From: Pratylenchus scribneri
Taxonomy: Eukaryota > Nematoda > Chromadorea > Rhabditida > Pratylenchidae
Assembly: GCA_030063045.1 (NCBI GenBank)
Contig: JAQSEB010000110.1
Span: forward strand, 496,001-560,000
DNA length: 64,000 nt
Reading direction: 5' to 3'
This document shows positions 14,314-24,279 of the stretch, one piece after another (position 1 is the first letter of the stretch; each line of letters opens with the position of its first letter). Both the position numbers and the translations under genes were made by a program. The notes under the pieces were generated by a model that saw only the letters and a list, made by a program, of their open reading frames with translations, ran no database searches and was not told where the DNA came from.

Positions 14314-17300
14314 CTAAATGGGCGAGCAAGGATCGATGGAAGTATCGAAGAGAAAGTGGCTACGAATGGGCGAGCAGGGATCGATGGAAAAGTGGCTCCG
14401 AATGGCGAGCAAGGATCGATGGAAAAGTGGCTCTAAATGGGCGAGCAAAGATCGATGGAAGTATCGAAGAGAAAGTGGCTCCGAATGGGCGAGCAAGGAT
14501 CGATTGAAAAGTGGCTCCAAATGGGCGAGCAAGGATCGATGGAAAAGTGGCTTCGAATGGGCGAGCAAGGATCGATGGAAAAGTGGCTACGAATGGGCGA
14601 GCAAAGATCGATGAAAGAATCGAAGGGAATCAGGCTCCGAATGGGCGAGCAAGGATCGATGGAAAAGTGGCTCCAAATGGGCGAGCAAGGATCGATTGAA
14701 ATATCGAAGGGAAAGTGGCTCCGAATGGGCGAGCAAGGATCGATGGAAAAGTGGCTCTAAATGGGCGAGCAAGGATCGATGGAAGTATCGAAGGGAAAGT
14801 GGCTACGAATGGGCGAGCAAGGATCGATTGAAAAGTGGCTCCAAATGGGCGAGCAAGGATCGATGGAAAAGTGGCTCCAAATGGGCGAGCAAGGATCGAT
14901 GGAAAAGTGGCTTCGAATGGGCGAGCAAGGATCGATGGAAAAGTGGCTCTAAATGGGCGAGCAAGGATCGATGAAAGAATCGAAGGGAATCAGGCTCCGA
15001 ATGGGCGAGCAAGGATCGATGGAAAAGTGGCTCCAAATGGGCGAGCAAGGATCGATGGAAGAATCGAAGGGAATCTGGCTCCGAATGGGCGAGCAAGGAT
15101 CGATGGAAAATTGGCTCTAAATGGGCGAGTAAGGATCGTTGGAAGTATCGAAGGGAAAGTGGCTCCGAATGGGCGAGCAAGGATCGATGAAAAGTGGCTC
15201 TAAATGGGCGAGCAAGGATCGATGGAAAAGTGGCTCCAAATGAGCGAGCAAGGATCGATGGAAGAACCGAAGGGAATCTGGCTCCGAATGGGGGAGCAAG
15301 AATCGATGGAAAAGTGGCTCCGAATGGGCGAGCAAGGATCGATGGAAAAGTGGCTCTAAATGGGCGAGCAAGGATCGATGGAAAAATGGCTCCAAATGAG
15401 CGAGCAAGGATCGAAGGGAATCTGGCTACGAATGGGCGAGCAAGGATCGATGGAAGTGTCTCTAAATGGGCGAGCAAGGATCGATGGAAAAGTGGCTCCA
15501 AATGAGCGAGCAAGGAACGATGGAAGAACCGAAGGGAATCTGGCTCCGAATGGGGGAGCAAGAATCGTTGGAAAAGTGGCTACGAATGGGCGAGCAAGGA
15601 TCGATGGAAGTATCGAAGAGAAAGTGGCTCCGAATGGGCGAGCAAGGATCGATTGAAAAGTGGCTCCAAATGGGCGAGCAAGGATCGATGGAAAAGTGGC
15701 TTCGAATGGGCGAGCAAGGATCGATGGAAAAGTGGCTACGAATGGGCGAGCAAAGATCGATGAAAGAATCGAAGGGAATCAGGCTCCGAATGGGCGAGCA
15801 AGGATCGATGGAAAAGTGGCTCCAAATGGGCGAGCAAGGATCGATTGAAATATCGAAGGGAAAGTGGCTCCGAATGGGCGAGCAAGGATCGATGGAAAAG
15901 TGGCTCTAAATGGGCGAGCAAGGATCGATGGAAGTATCGAAGGGAAAGTGGCTACGAATGGGCGAGCAAGGATCGATTGAAAAGTGGCTCCAAATGGGCG
16001 AGCAAGGATCGATGGAAAAGTGGCTCCAAATGGGCGAGCAAGGATCGATGGAAAAGTGGCTTCGAATGGGCGAGCAAGGATCGATGGAAAAGTGGCTCTA
16101 AATGGGCGAGCAAGGATCGATGAAAGAATCGAAGGGAATCAGGCTCCGAAAGGGCGAGCAAGGATCGATGGAAAAGTGGCTCCAAATGGGCGAGCAAGGA
16201 TCGATGGAAGAATCGAAGGGAATCTGGCTCCGAATGGGCGAGCAAGGATCGATGGAAAATTGGCTCTAAATGGGCGAGTAAGGATCGATGGAAGTATCGA
16301 AGGGAAAGTGGCTCCGAATGGGCGAGCAAGGATCGATGAAAAGTGGCTCTAAATGGGCGAGCAAGGATCGATGGAAAAGTGGCTCCAAATGAGCGAGCAA
16401 GGATCGATGGAAGAACCGAAGGGAATCTGGCTCCGAATGGGGGAGCAAGAATCGATGGAAAAGTGGCTACGAATGGGCGAGCAAGGATCGATGGAAGAAT
16501 CGAAGGGAATCTGGCTCCGAATGGGCGAGCAAGGATCGATGGAAAAGTGGCTCCAAATGAGCGAGCAAGGATCGATGGAAGAACCGAAGGGAATCTGGCT
16601 CCGAATGGGGGAGCAAGAATCGATGGAAATATGGCTCTAAATGGGCGAGCAAGGATCGATGGAAGAATCGAAGGGAATCTGGCTCCGAATGGGCGAGCAA
16701 GGATCGATGGAAAAGTGGCTACGAATGGGCGAGCAAGGATCGATGGAAAAGTGGCTTCGAATGGGCGAGCAAGGATCGATGGAAAAGTGGCTACGAATGT
16801 GCGAGCAAGGATCGATGAAAGAATCGAAGGGAATCAGGCTCCGAATGGACGAGCAAGGATCGATGGAAAAGTGGCTCCGAATGGGCGAGCAAGGATCGAT
16901 GGAAAAGTGGCTCTAAATGGGCGAGCAAGGATCGATGGAAAAGTGGCTCCAAATGAGCGAGCAAGGATCGATGGAAGAATCGAAGGGAATCTGGCTTCGA
17001 ATGGGCGAGCAAGGATCGATCTCTAAATGGGCGAGCAAGGATCGATGGAAAAGTGGCTCCAAATGAGCGAGCAAGGAACGATGGAAGAACCGAAGGGAAT
17101 CTGGCTCCGAATGGGGGAGCAAGAATCGATGGAAAAGTGGCTACGAATGGGCGAGCAAGGATCGATGGAAATATCGAAGAGAAAGTGGCTCCGAATGGGC
17201 GAGCAAGGATCGATGGAAGAATCGAAGGGAATCTGGCTCCGAAAGGGCGAGCAAGGATCGATGGAAAAGTGGCTCCAAATGGGCGAGCAAGGATCGATGG

Positions 17301-18220
17301 AAATATCGAAGGGAAAGTGGCTCCGAATGGGCGAGCAAGGATCGATGGAAGAACCGAAGGGAATCTGGCTCCGAATGGGCGAGCAAGGATCGATGGAAAA
17401 GTGGCTACGAATGGGCGAGCAAGAATCGATGGAAAAGTGGCTTCGAATGGGCGAGCAAGGATCGATGGAAAAGTGGCTACGAATGGGCGAGCAAGGATCG
17501 ATGAAAGAATCGAAGGGAATCAGGCTCCGAATGGACGAGCAAGGATCGATGGAAAAGTGGCTCCGAATGGGCGAGCAAGGATCGATGGAAAAGTAGCTCT
17601 AAATGGGCGAGCAAGGATCGATGGAAAAATGGCTCCAAATGAGCGAGCAAGGATCGAAGGGAATCTGGCTACGAATGGGCGAGCAAGGATCGATGGAATA
17701 GTGTCTCTAAATGGGCGAGCAAGGATCGATGGAAAAGTGGCTCCAAATGAGCGAGCAAGGAACGATGGAAGAACCGAAGGGAATCTGGCTCCGAATGGGG
17801 GAGCAAGAATCGATGGAAAAGTGGCTACGAATGGGCGAGCAAGGATCGATGGAAGTATCGAAGAGAAAGTGGCTCCGAATGGGCGAGCAAGGATCGATTG
17901 AAAAGTGGCTCCAAATGGGCGAGCAAGGATCGATGGAAAAGTGGCTTCGAATGGGCGAGCAAGGATCGATGGAAAAGTGGCTACGAATGGGCGAGCAAAG
18001 ATCGATGAAAGAATCGAAGGGAATCAGGCTCCGAATGGGCGAGCAAGGATCGATGGAAAAGTGGCTCCAAATGGGCGAGCAAGGATCGATTGAAATATCG
18101 AAGGGAAAGTGGCTCCGAATGGGCGAGCAAGGATCGATGGAAAAGTGGCTCTAAATGGGCGAGCAAGGATCGATGGAAGTATCGAAGGGAAAGTGGCTAC
18201 GAATGGGCGAGCAAGGATCG
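14314..18220. repeat. 4.58-kb higher-order block, copy B
   Basis: This is the near-identical duplicate of 9735-13650. At about 17019 the sequence GGATCGATCTCTAAATGG replaces copy A's GGATCGAT-GGAATAGTGT-CTCTAAATGG, a clean 10-bp deletion. A few substitutions also separate the copies (for example GATCGTTGG near 15138 and 15566). The low divergence marks a young duplication. Confidence 0.88.
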
Positions 18221-21200
18221 ATTGAAAAGTGGCTCCAAATGGGCGAGCAAGGATCGATGGAAAAGTGGCTTCGAATTGGCGAGCAAGGATCGATGGAAAA
18301 GTGGCTACGAATGGGCGAGCAAGGATCGATGGAAAAGTGGCTCTAAATGGGCGAGCAAGGATCGATGAAAGAATCGAAGGGAATCTGGCTCCGAAAGGAC
18401 GAGCAAGGATCGATGGAAAAGTGGCTCCAAATGGGCGAGCAAGGATCGATGGAAAAGTGGCTACGAATGGGCGAGCAAGGATCGATGGAAGAATCGAAGG
18501 GAATCTGGCTCCGAATGGGCGAGCAAGGATCGATGGAAAAGTGGCTCTAAATGGGCGAGCAAGGATCGATGGAAGTATCGAAGAGAAAGTGGCTACGAAT
18601 GGGCGAGCAGGGATCGATGGAAAAGTGGCTCCAAATGGGCGAGCAAGGATCGATGGAAATATCGAAGGGAAAGTGGCTCCGAAAGGGCGAGCAAGGATCG
18701 ATGGAAGAATCGAAGGGAATCTGGCTCCGAATGGGGGAGCAAGAATCGATGGATAAGTGGCTCTAAATGGGCGAGCAAGGATCGATGGAAGTATCGAAGG
18801 GAAAGTGGCTACGAATGGGCGAGCAAGGATAGATTGAAAAGTGGCTCCAAATGGGCGAGCAAGGATCGAAGGGAATCTGGCTTCGAATTGGCGAGCAAGG
18901 ATCGATGGAAAAGTGGCTACGAATGGGCGAGCAAGGATCGATGGAAAAGTGGCTCTAAATGGGCGAGCAAGGATCGATGGAAAAGTGGCTCTAAATGGGC
19001 GAGCAAGGATCGATGGAAGTATCGAAGGGAAAGTGGCTACGAATGGGCGAGCAAGGATCGATGGAAAAGTGGCTCCAAATGGGCGAGCAAGGATCGATGG
19101 AAGAATCGAAGGGAATCTGGCTCCGAATGGGCGAGCAAGGATCGATGGAAAAGTGGCTCTAAATGGGCGAGTAAGGATCGATGGAAGTATCGAAGGGAAA
19201 GTGGCTCCGAATGGGCGAGCAAGGATCGATGAAAAGTGGCTCCAAATGAGCGAGCAAAGATCGATGGAAAAGTGGCTCCAAATGAGCGAGCAAGGATCGA
19301 TGGAAGAATCGAAGGGAATCTGGCTCCGAATGGGCGAGCAAGGATCGATGGAAGAATCGAAGAGAATCTGGCTCCGAAAGGGCGAGCAAGGATCGATGGA
19401 AGTATCGAAGAGAAAGTGGCTCCGAATGGGCGAGCAAGGATCGATTGAAAAGTGGCTCCAAATGGGCGAGCAAGGATCGATGGAAAAGTGGCTTCGAATG
19501 GGCGAGCAAGGATCGATGGAAAAGTGGCTACGAATGGGCGAGCAAAGATCGATGAAAGAATCGAAGGGAATCAGGCTCCGAATGGGCGAGCAAGGATCGA
19601 TGGAAAAGTGGCTCCAAATGGGCGAGCAAGGATCGATTGAAATATCGAAGGGAAAGTGGCTCCGAATGGGCGAGCAAGGATCGATGGAAAAGTGGCTCTA
19701 AATGGGCGAGCAAGGATCGATGGAAGTATCGAAGGGAAAGTGGCTACGAATGGGCGAGCAAGGATCGATTGAAAAGTGGCTCCAAATGGGCGAGCAAGGA
19801 TCGATGGAAAAGTGGCTTCGAATTGGCGAGCAAGGATCGATGGAAAAGTGGCTACGAATGGGCGAGCAAGGATCGATGGAAAAGTGGCTCTAAATGGTCG
19901 AGCAAGGATCGATGAAAGAATCGAAGGGAATCTGGCTCCGAAAGGACGAGCAAGGATCGATGGAAAAGTGGCTCCAAATGGGCGAGCAAGGATCGATGGA
20001 AAAGTGGCTACGAATGGGCGAGCAAGGATCGATGGAAGAATCGAAGGGAATCTGGCTCCGAATGGGCGAGCAAGGATCGATGGAAAAGTGGCTCTAAATG
20101 GGCGAGCAAGGATCGATGGAAGTATCGAAGAGAAAGTGGCTACGAATGGGCGAGCAGGGATCGATGGAAAAGTGGCTCCAAATGGGCGAGCAAGGATCGA
20201 TGGAAATATCGAAGGGAAAGTGGCTCCGAAAGGGCGAGCAAGGATCGATGGAAGAATCGAAGGGAATCTGGCTCCGAATGGGGGAGCAAGAATCGATGGA
20301 TAAGTGGCTCTAAATGGGCGAGCAAGGATCGATGGAAGTATCGAAGGGAAAGTGGCTACGAATGGGCGAGCAAGGATAGATTGAAAAGTGGCTCCAAATG
20401 GGCGAGCAAGGATCGAAGGGAATCTGGCTTCGAATTGGCGAGCAAGGATCGATGGAAAAGTGGCTACGAATGGGCGAGCAAGGATCGATGGAAAAGTGGC
20501 TCTAAATGGGCGAGCAAGGATCGATGGAAAAGTGGCTCTAAATGGGCGAGCAAGGATCGATGGAAGTATCGAAGGGAAAGTGGCTACGAATGGGCGAGCA
20601 AGGATCGATTGAAAAGTGGCTCCAAATGGGCGAGCAAGGATCGATGGAAAAGTGGCTTCGAATTGGCGAGCAAGGATCGATGGAAAAGTGGCTACGAATG
20701 GGCGAGCAAGGATCGATGGAAAAGTGGCTCTAAATGGGCGAGCAAGGATCGATGAAAGAATCGAAGGGAATCTGGCTCCGAAAGGACGAGCAAGGATCGA
20801 TGGAAAAGTGGCTCCAAATGGGCGAGCAAGGATCGATGGAAAAGTGGCTACGAATGGGCGAGCAAGGATCGATGGAAGAATCGAAGGGAATCTGGCTCCG
20901 AATGGGCGAGCAAGGATCGATGGAAAAGTGGCTCTAAATGGGCGAGCAAGGATCGATGGAAGTATCGAAGAGAAAGTGGCTACGAATGGGCGAGCAGGGA
21001 TCGATGGAAAAGTGGCTCCAAATGGGCGAGCAAGGATCGATGGAAATATCGAAGGGAAAGTGGCTCCGAAAGGGCGAGCAAGGATCGATGGAAGAATCGA
21101 AGGGAATCTGGCTCCGAATGGGGGAGCAAGAATCGATGGATAAGTGGCTCTAAATGGGCGAGCAAGGATCGATGGAAGTATCGAAGGGAAAGTGGCTACG

Positions 21201-23337
21201 AATGGGCGAGCAAGGATAGATTGAAAAGTGGCTCCAAATGGGCGAGCAAGGATCGAAGGGAATCTGGCTTCGAATTGGCGAGCAAGGATCGATGGAAAAG
21301 TGGCTACGAATGGGCGAGCAAGGATCGATGGAAAAGTGGCTCTAAATGGGCGAGCAAGGATCGATGGAAAAGTGGCTCTAAATGGGCGAGCAAGGATCGA
21401 TGGAAGTATCGAAGGGAAAGTGGCTACGAATGGGCGAGCAAGGATCGATGGAAAAGTGGCTCCAAATGGGCGAGCAAGGATCGATGGAAGAATCGAAGGG
21501 AATCTGGCTCCGAATGGGCGAGCAAGGATCGATGGAAAAGTGGCTCTAAATGGGCGAGTAAGGATCGATGGAAGTATCGAAGGGAAAGTGGCTCCGAATG
21601 GGCGAGCAAGGATCGATGAAAAGTGGCTCCAAATGAGCGAGCAAAGATCGATGGAAAAGTGGCTCCAAATGAGCGAGCAAGGATCGATGGAAGAATCGAA
21701 GGGAATCTGGCTCCGAATGGGCGAGCAAGGATCGATGGAAGAATCGAAGAGAATCTGGCTCCGAAAGGGCGAGCAAGGATCGATGGAAGTATCGAAGAGA
21801 AAGTGGCTCCGAATGGGCGAGCAAGGATCGATTGAAAAGTGGCTCCAAATGGGCGAGCAAGGATCGATGGAAAAGTGGCTTCGAATGGGCGAGCAAGGAT
21901 CGATGGAAAAGTGGCTACGAATGGGCGAGCAAAGATCGATGAAAGAATCGAAGGGAATCAGGCTCCGAATGGGCGAGCAAGGATCGATGGAAAAGTGGCT
22001 CCAAATGGGCGAGCAAGGATCGATTGAAATATCGAAGGGAAAGTGGCTCCGAATGGGCGAGCAAGGATCGATGGAAAAGTGGCTCTAAATGGGCGAGCAA
22101 GGATCGATGGAAGTATCGAAGGGAAAGTGGCTACGAATGGGCGAGCAAGGATCGATTGAAAAGTGGCTCCAAATGGGCGAGCAAGGATCGATGGAAAAGT
22201 GGCTTCGAATTGGCGAGCAAGGATCGATGGAAAAGTGGCTACGAATGGGCGAGCAAGGATCGATGGAAAAGTGACTCTAAATGGGCGAGCAAGGATCGAT
22301 GAAAGAATCGAAGGGAATCTGGCTCCGAAAGGACGAGCAAGGATCGATGGAAAAGTGGCTCCAAATGGGCGAGCAAGGATCGATGGAAAAGTGGCTACGA
22401 ATGGGCGAGCAAGGATCGATGGAAGAATCGAAGGGAATCTGGCTCCGAATGGGCGAGCAAGGATCGATGGAAAAGTGGCTCTAAATGGGCGAGCAAGGAT
22501 CGATGGAAGTATCGAAGAGAAAGTGGCTACGAATGGGCGAGCAGGGATCGATGGAAAAGTGGCTCCAAATGGGCGAGCAAGGATCGATGGAAATATCGAA
22601 GGGAAAGTGGCTCCGAAAGGGCGAGCAAGGATCGATGGAAGAATCGAAGGGAATCTGGCTCCGAATGGGGGAGCAAGAATCGATGGATAAGTGGCTCTAA
22701 ATGGGCGAGCAAGGATCGATGGAAGTATCGAAGGGAAAGTGGCTACGAATGGGCGAGCAAGGATAGATTGAAAAGTGGCTCCAAATGAGCGAGCAAGGAT
22801 CGAAGGGAATCTGGCTTCGAATTGGCGAGCAAGGATCGATGGAAAAGTGGCTACGAATGGGCGAGCAAGGATCGATGGAAAAGTGGCTCTAAATGGGCGA
22901 GCAAGGATCGATGGAAAAGTGGCTCTAAATGGGCGAGCAAGGATCGATGGAAGTATCGAAGGGAAAGTGGCTACGAATGGGCGAGCAAGGATCGATGGAA
23001 AAGTGGCTCCAAATGGGCGAGCAAGGATCGATGGAAGAATCGAAGGGAATCTGGCTCCGAATGGGCGAGCAAGGATCGATGGAAAAGTGGCTCTAAATGG
23101 GCGAGTAAGGATCGATGGAAGTATCGAAGGGAAAGTGGCTCCGAATGGGCGAGCAAGGATCGATGAAAAGTGGCTCCAAATGAGCGAGCAAAGATCGATG
23201 GAAAAGTGGCTCCAAATGAGCGAGCAAGGATCGATGGAAGAATCGAAGGGAATCTGGCTCCGAATGGGCGAGCAAGGATCGATGGAAGAATCGAAGAGAA
23301 TCTGGCTCCGAAAGGGCGAGCAAGGATCGATGGAAAA
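18155..23337. repeat. Distal higher-order blocks, 1,547 / 840 / 1,547 bp
   Basis: The same ordered set of monomers begins at 18155, 19702, 20542 and 22089, giving steps of 1,547, 840 and 1,547 bp. A diagnostic variant, GGATAGATTGAAAAGTGG, marks the blocks near 18830, 20376, 21216 and 22762. The alternation of long and short steps suggests that a deletion or unequal exchange produced the 840-bp form. Confidence 0.85.
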
Positions 23338-24279
23338 TAAGCGAAAGGGACAACTGTTATCATTTCTGATTGCAACATTCCTTATGGGCGTGTTTTCGAG
23401 TTGGATTTGATTCTCCCACGGATCATCATCCATTAACATTGAATTATTATCATTGTTTTGATGTACTTGCTCAATCATTGTCTGATTAAGGTTTTCCGTT
23501 TGGTTATAGACCTCATGTCTATGACTTTCAAGTTTATCTCTTGTTGTAATCCATGTTTTAATTCCATCAACACTGGATTTTAGTTTATTCACTTCATGGA
23601 ATAATATGTGAAATGCTTTACACATTTCTTGTTCAAATCCTTTAGAGGGTTGATTTTTGTATCGGCGAGCAACTGGGGCTCTTTCATCCACTTCACTTGG
23701 CTGCGGATTGCCATTAATGATTTCATCTAAAGATGGAGGTTTTGAGGCCAACAATCTTATAAAATCATTTATTGAATCCATATCCGGATTTGTGAACGAT
23801 TGTTCTGTGTTTCTCATTAGTGAATTGTTTTGAATTAAATTCGTTAATCCAAATTGTATTGGACTCCCATATCTGGGACCTTTGACATTAGGTTCAACTG
23901 GAACTAAAGACCCCAGATTAGGTTGAGTCTGATTTTGTGGATTTCCTCTGCCACCAATCATCATGAAAATGTTTCCATCTTCATCCTGATTTGATTCGAT
24001 TTCACACGAATTTTGTTTTGGTTCAAATTGCTCCGAATTTGATTTTGATTCAATTTGATTCGAATTGTCTGGACAGTGAATCCAATTGTTTAATGTGATG
24101 CTTCCATCATCATTTTGCAAGATTAGATCTTCCTGTAGAAGTTCTGTCAGATCTTGTATCTGTTCTTCTCTAGTACGGGAGTACCATACATAGTTATTAT
24201 GATAGGCCATAATTCTTTTCCATGCTTCTCGTTCACCAGCATTATATTGGCTTTGGACTTCTCTTGGGAACAATACCCA
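21958..24279 (-). CDS. Gag-like element, 3' ORF running into the satellite
   Basis: This frame opens just after a TAA at 24280-24282. It runs about 310 codons through unique sequence, then continues for over 450 codons of satellite as 12-residue repeats such as SILARPFGATFP. The unique part is acidic and Asn/Gln-rich. It overlaps the upstream Gag-like ORF (24147-26582) by about 130 bp in the -1 frame and appears to be its continuation. No protease, reverse transcriptase or integrase motif was seen. I saw no convincing slippery heptamer in the overlap, so an indel or an unseen intron is as likely as programmed frameshifting. The satellite-encoded tail may not be translated in nature. Confidence 0.5.
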   Translation of the reverse strand, partial: WVLFPREVQSQYNAGEREAWKRIMAYHNNYVWYSRTREEQIQDLTELLQEDLILQNDDGSITLNNWIHCPDNSNQIESKSNSEQFEPKQNSCEIESNQDEDGNIFMMIGGRGNPQNQTQPNLGSLVPVEPNVKGPRYGSPIQFGLTNLIQNNSLMRNTEQSFTNPDMDSINDFIRLLASKPPSLDEIINGNPQPSEVDERAPVARRYKNQPSKGFEQEMCKAFHILFHEVNKLKSSVDGIKTWITTRDKLESHRHEVYNQTENLNQTMIEQVHQNNDNNSMLMDDDPWENQIQLENTPIRNVAIRNDNSCPFRLFSIDPCSPFRSQILFDSSIDPCSPIRSQIPFDSSIDPCSLIWSHFSIDLCSLIWSHFSSILARPFGATFPSILPSILTRPFRATFPSILARPFGARFPSILPSILARPFGATFPSILARPFVATFPSILPSILARPFRATFPSILARPFRATFPSILARPFVATFPSILARQFEARFPSILARSFGATFQSILARPFVATFPSILPSILARPFRATYPSILAPPFGARFPSILPSILARPFGATFPSIFPSILARPFGATFPSIPARPFVATFSSILPSILARPFRATFPSILARPFGARFPSILPSILARPFVATFPSILARPFGATFPSILARPFGARFPSILSSILARPFRVTFPSILARPFVATFPSILARQFEATFPSILARPFGATFQSILARPFVATFPSILPSILARPFRATFPSILARPFGATFPSIFQSILARPFGATFPSILARPFGA

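Larger units (their letters stand above)
1181..23337. repeat. 22-kb satellite of 36/48-bp monomers with higher-order structure
   Basis: The whole interval is built from two interleaved monomers sharing the blocks ATGGGCGAGCAAGGATCGAT and AAGTGGCTCC. The 36-bp type has GGAAAAGTGGCT after GGATCGAT. The 48-bp type carries 12 extra bases there (GGAAGAATCGAAGGGAATCT or GGAAGTATCGAAGGGAAAGT). The last codon-sized position varies among CTCTAA, CTCCAA, CTCCGA, CTACGA and CTTCGA, giving each monomer an identity and the array a barcode. The consensus 36-mer is 20/36 G+C, far above the flanks. Both lengths are multiples of three, so frames persist for hundreds of codons on both strands. Rare 35-bp units (ATGGCGAGC, one G missing) shift the frame. 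It begins abruptly after the GTCGCC palindrome and ends abruptly inside the Gag-like ORF. Confidence 0.97.

Noticed and set aside
1142..23337. Dozens of overlapping long ORFs in the satellite as separate genes
   Set aside because: They are open only because the monomers are multiples of three and lack stops. All frames on both strands are affected and none has a promoter, splice sites or a unique domain.
1181..23337. CRISPR-like array
   Set aside because: There are no unique spacers: the repeats abut each other and the organism is a eukaryote.
24147..24279. Programmed -1 frameshift signal
   Set aside because: No X-XXY-YYZ heptamer in the right frame was seen in the overlap, so I report only the overlap.
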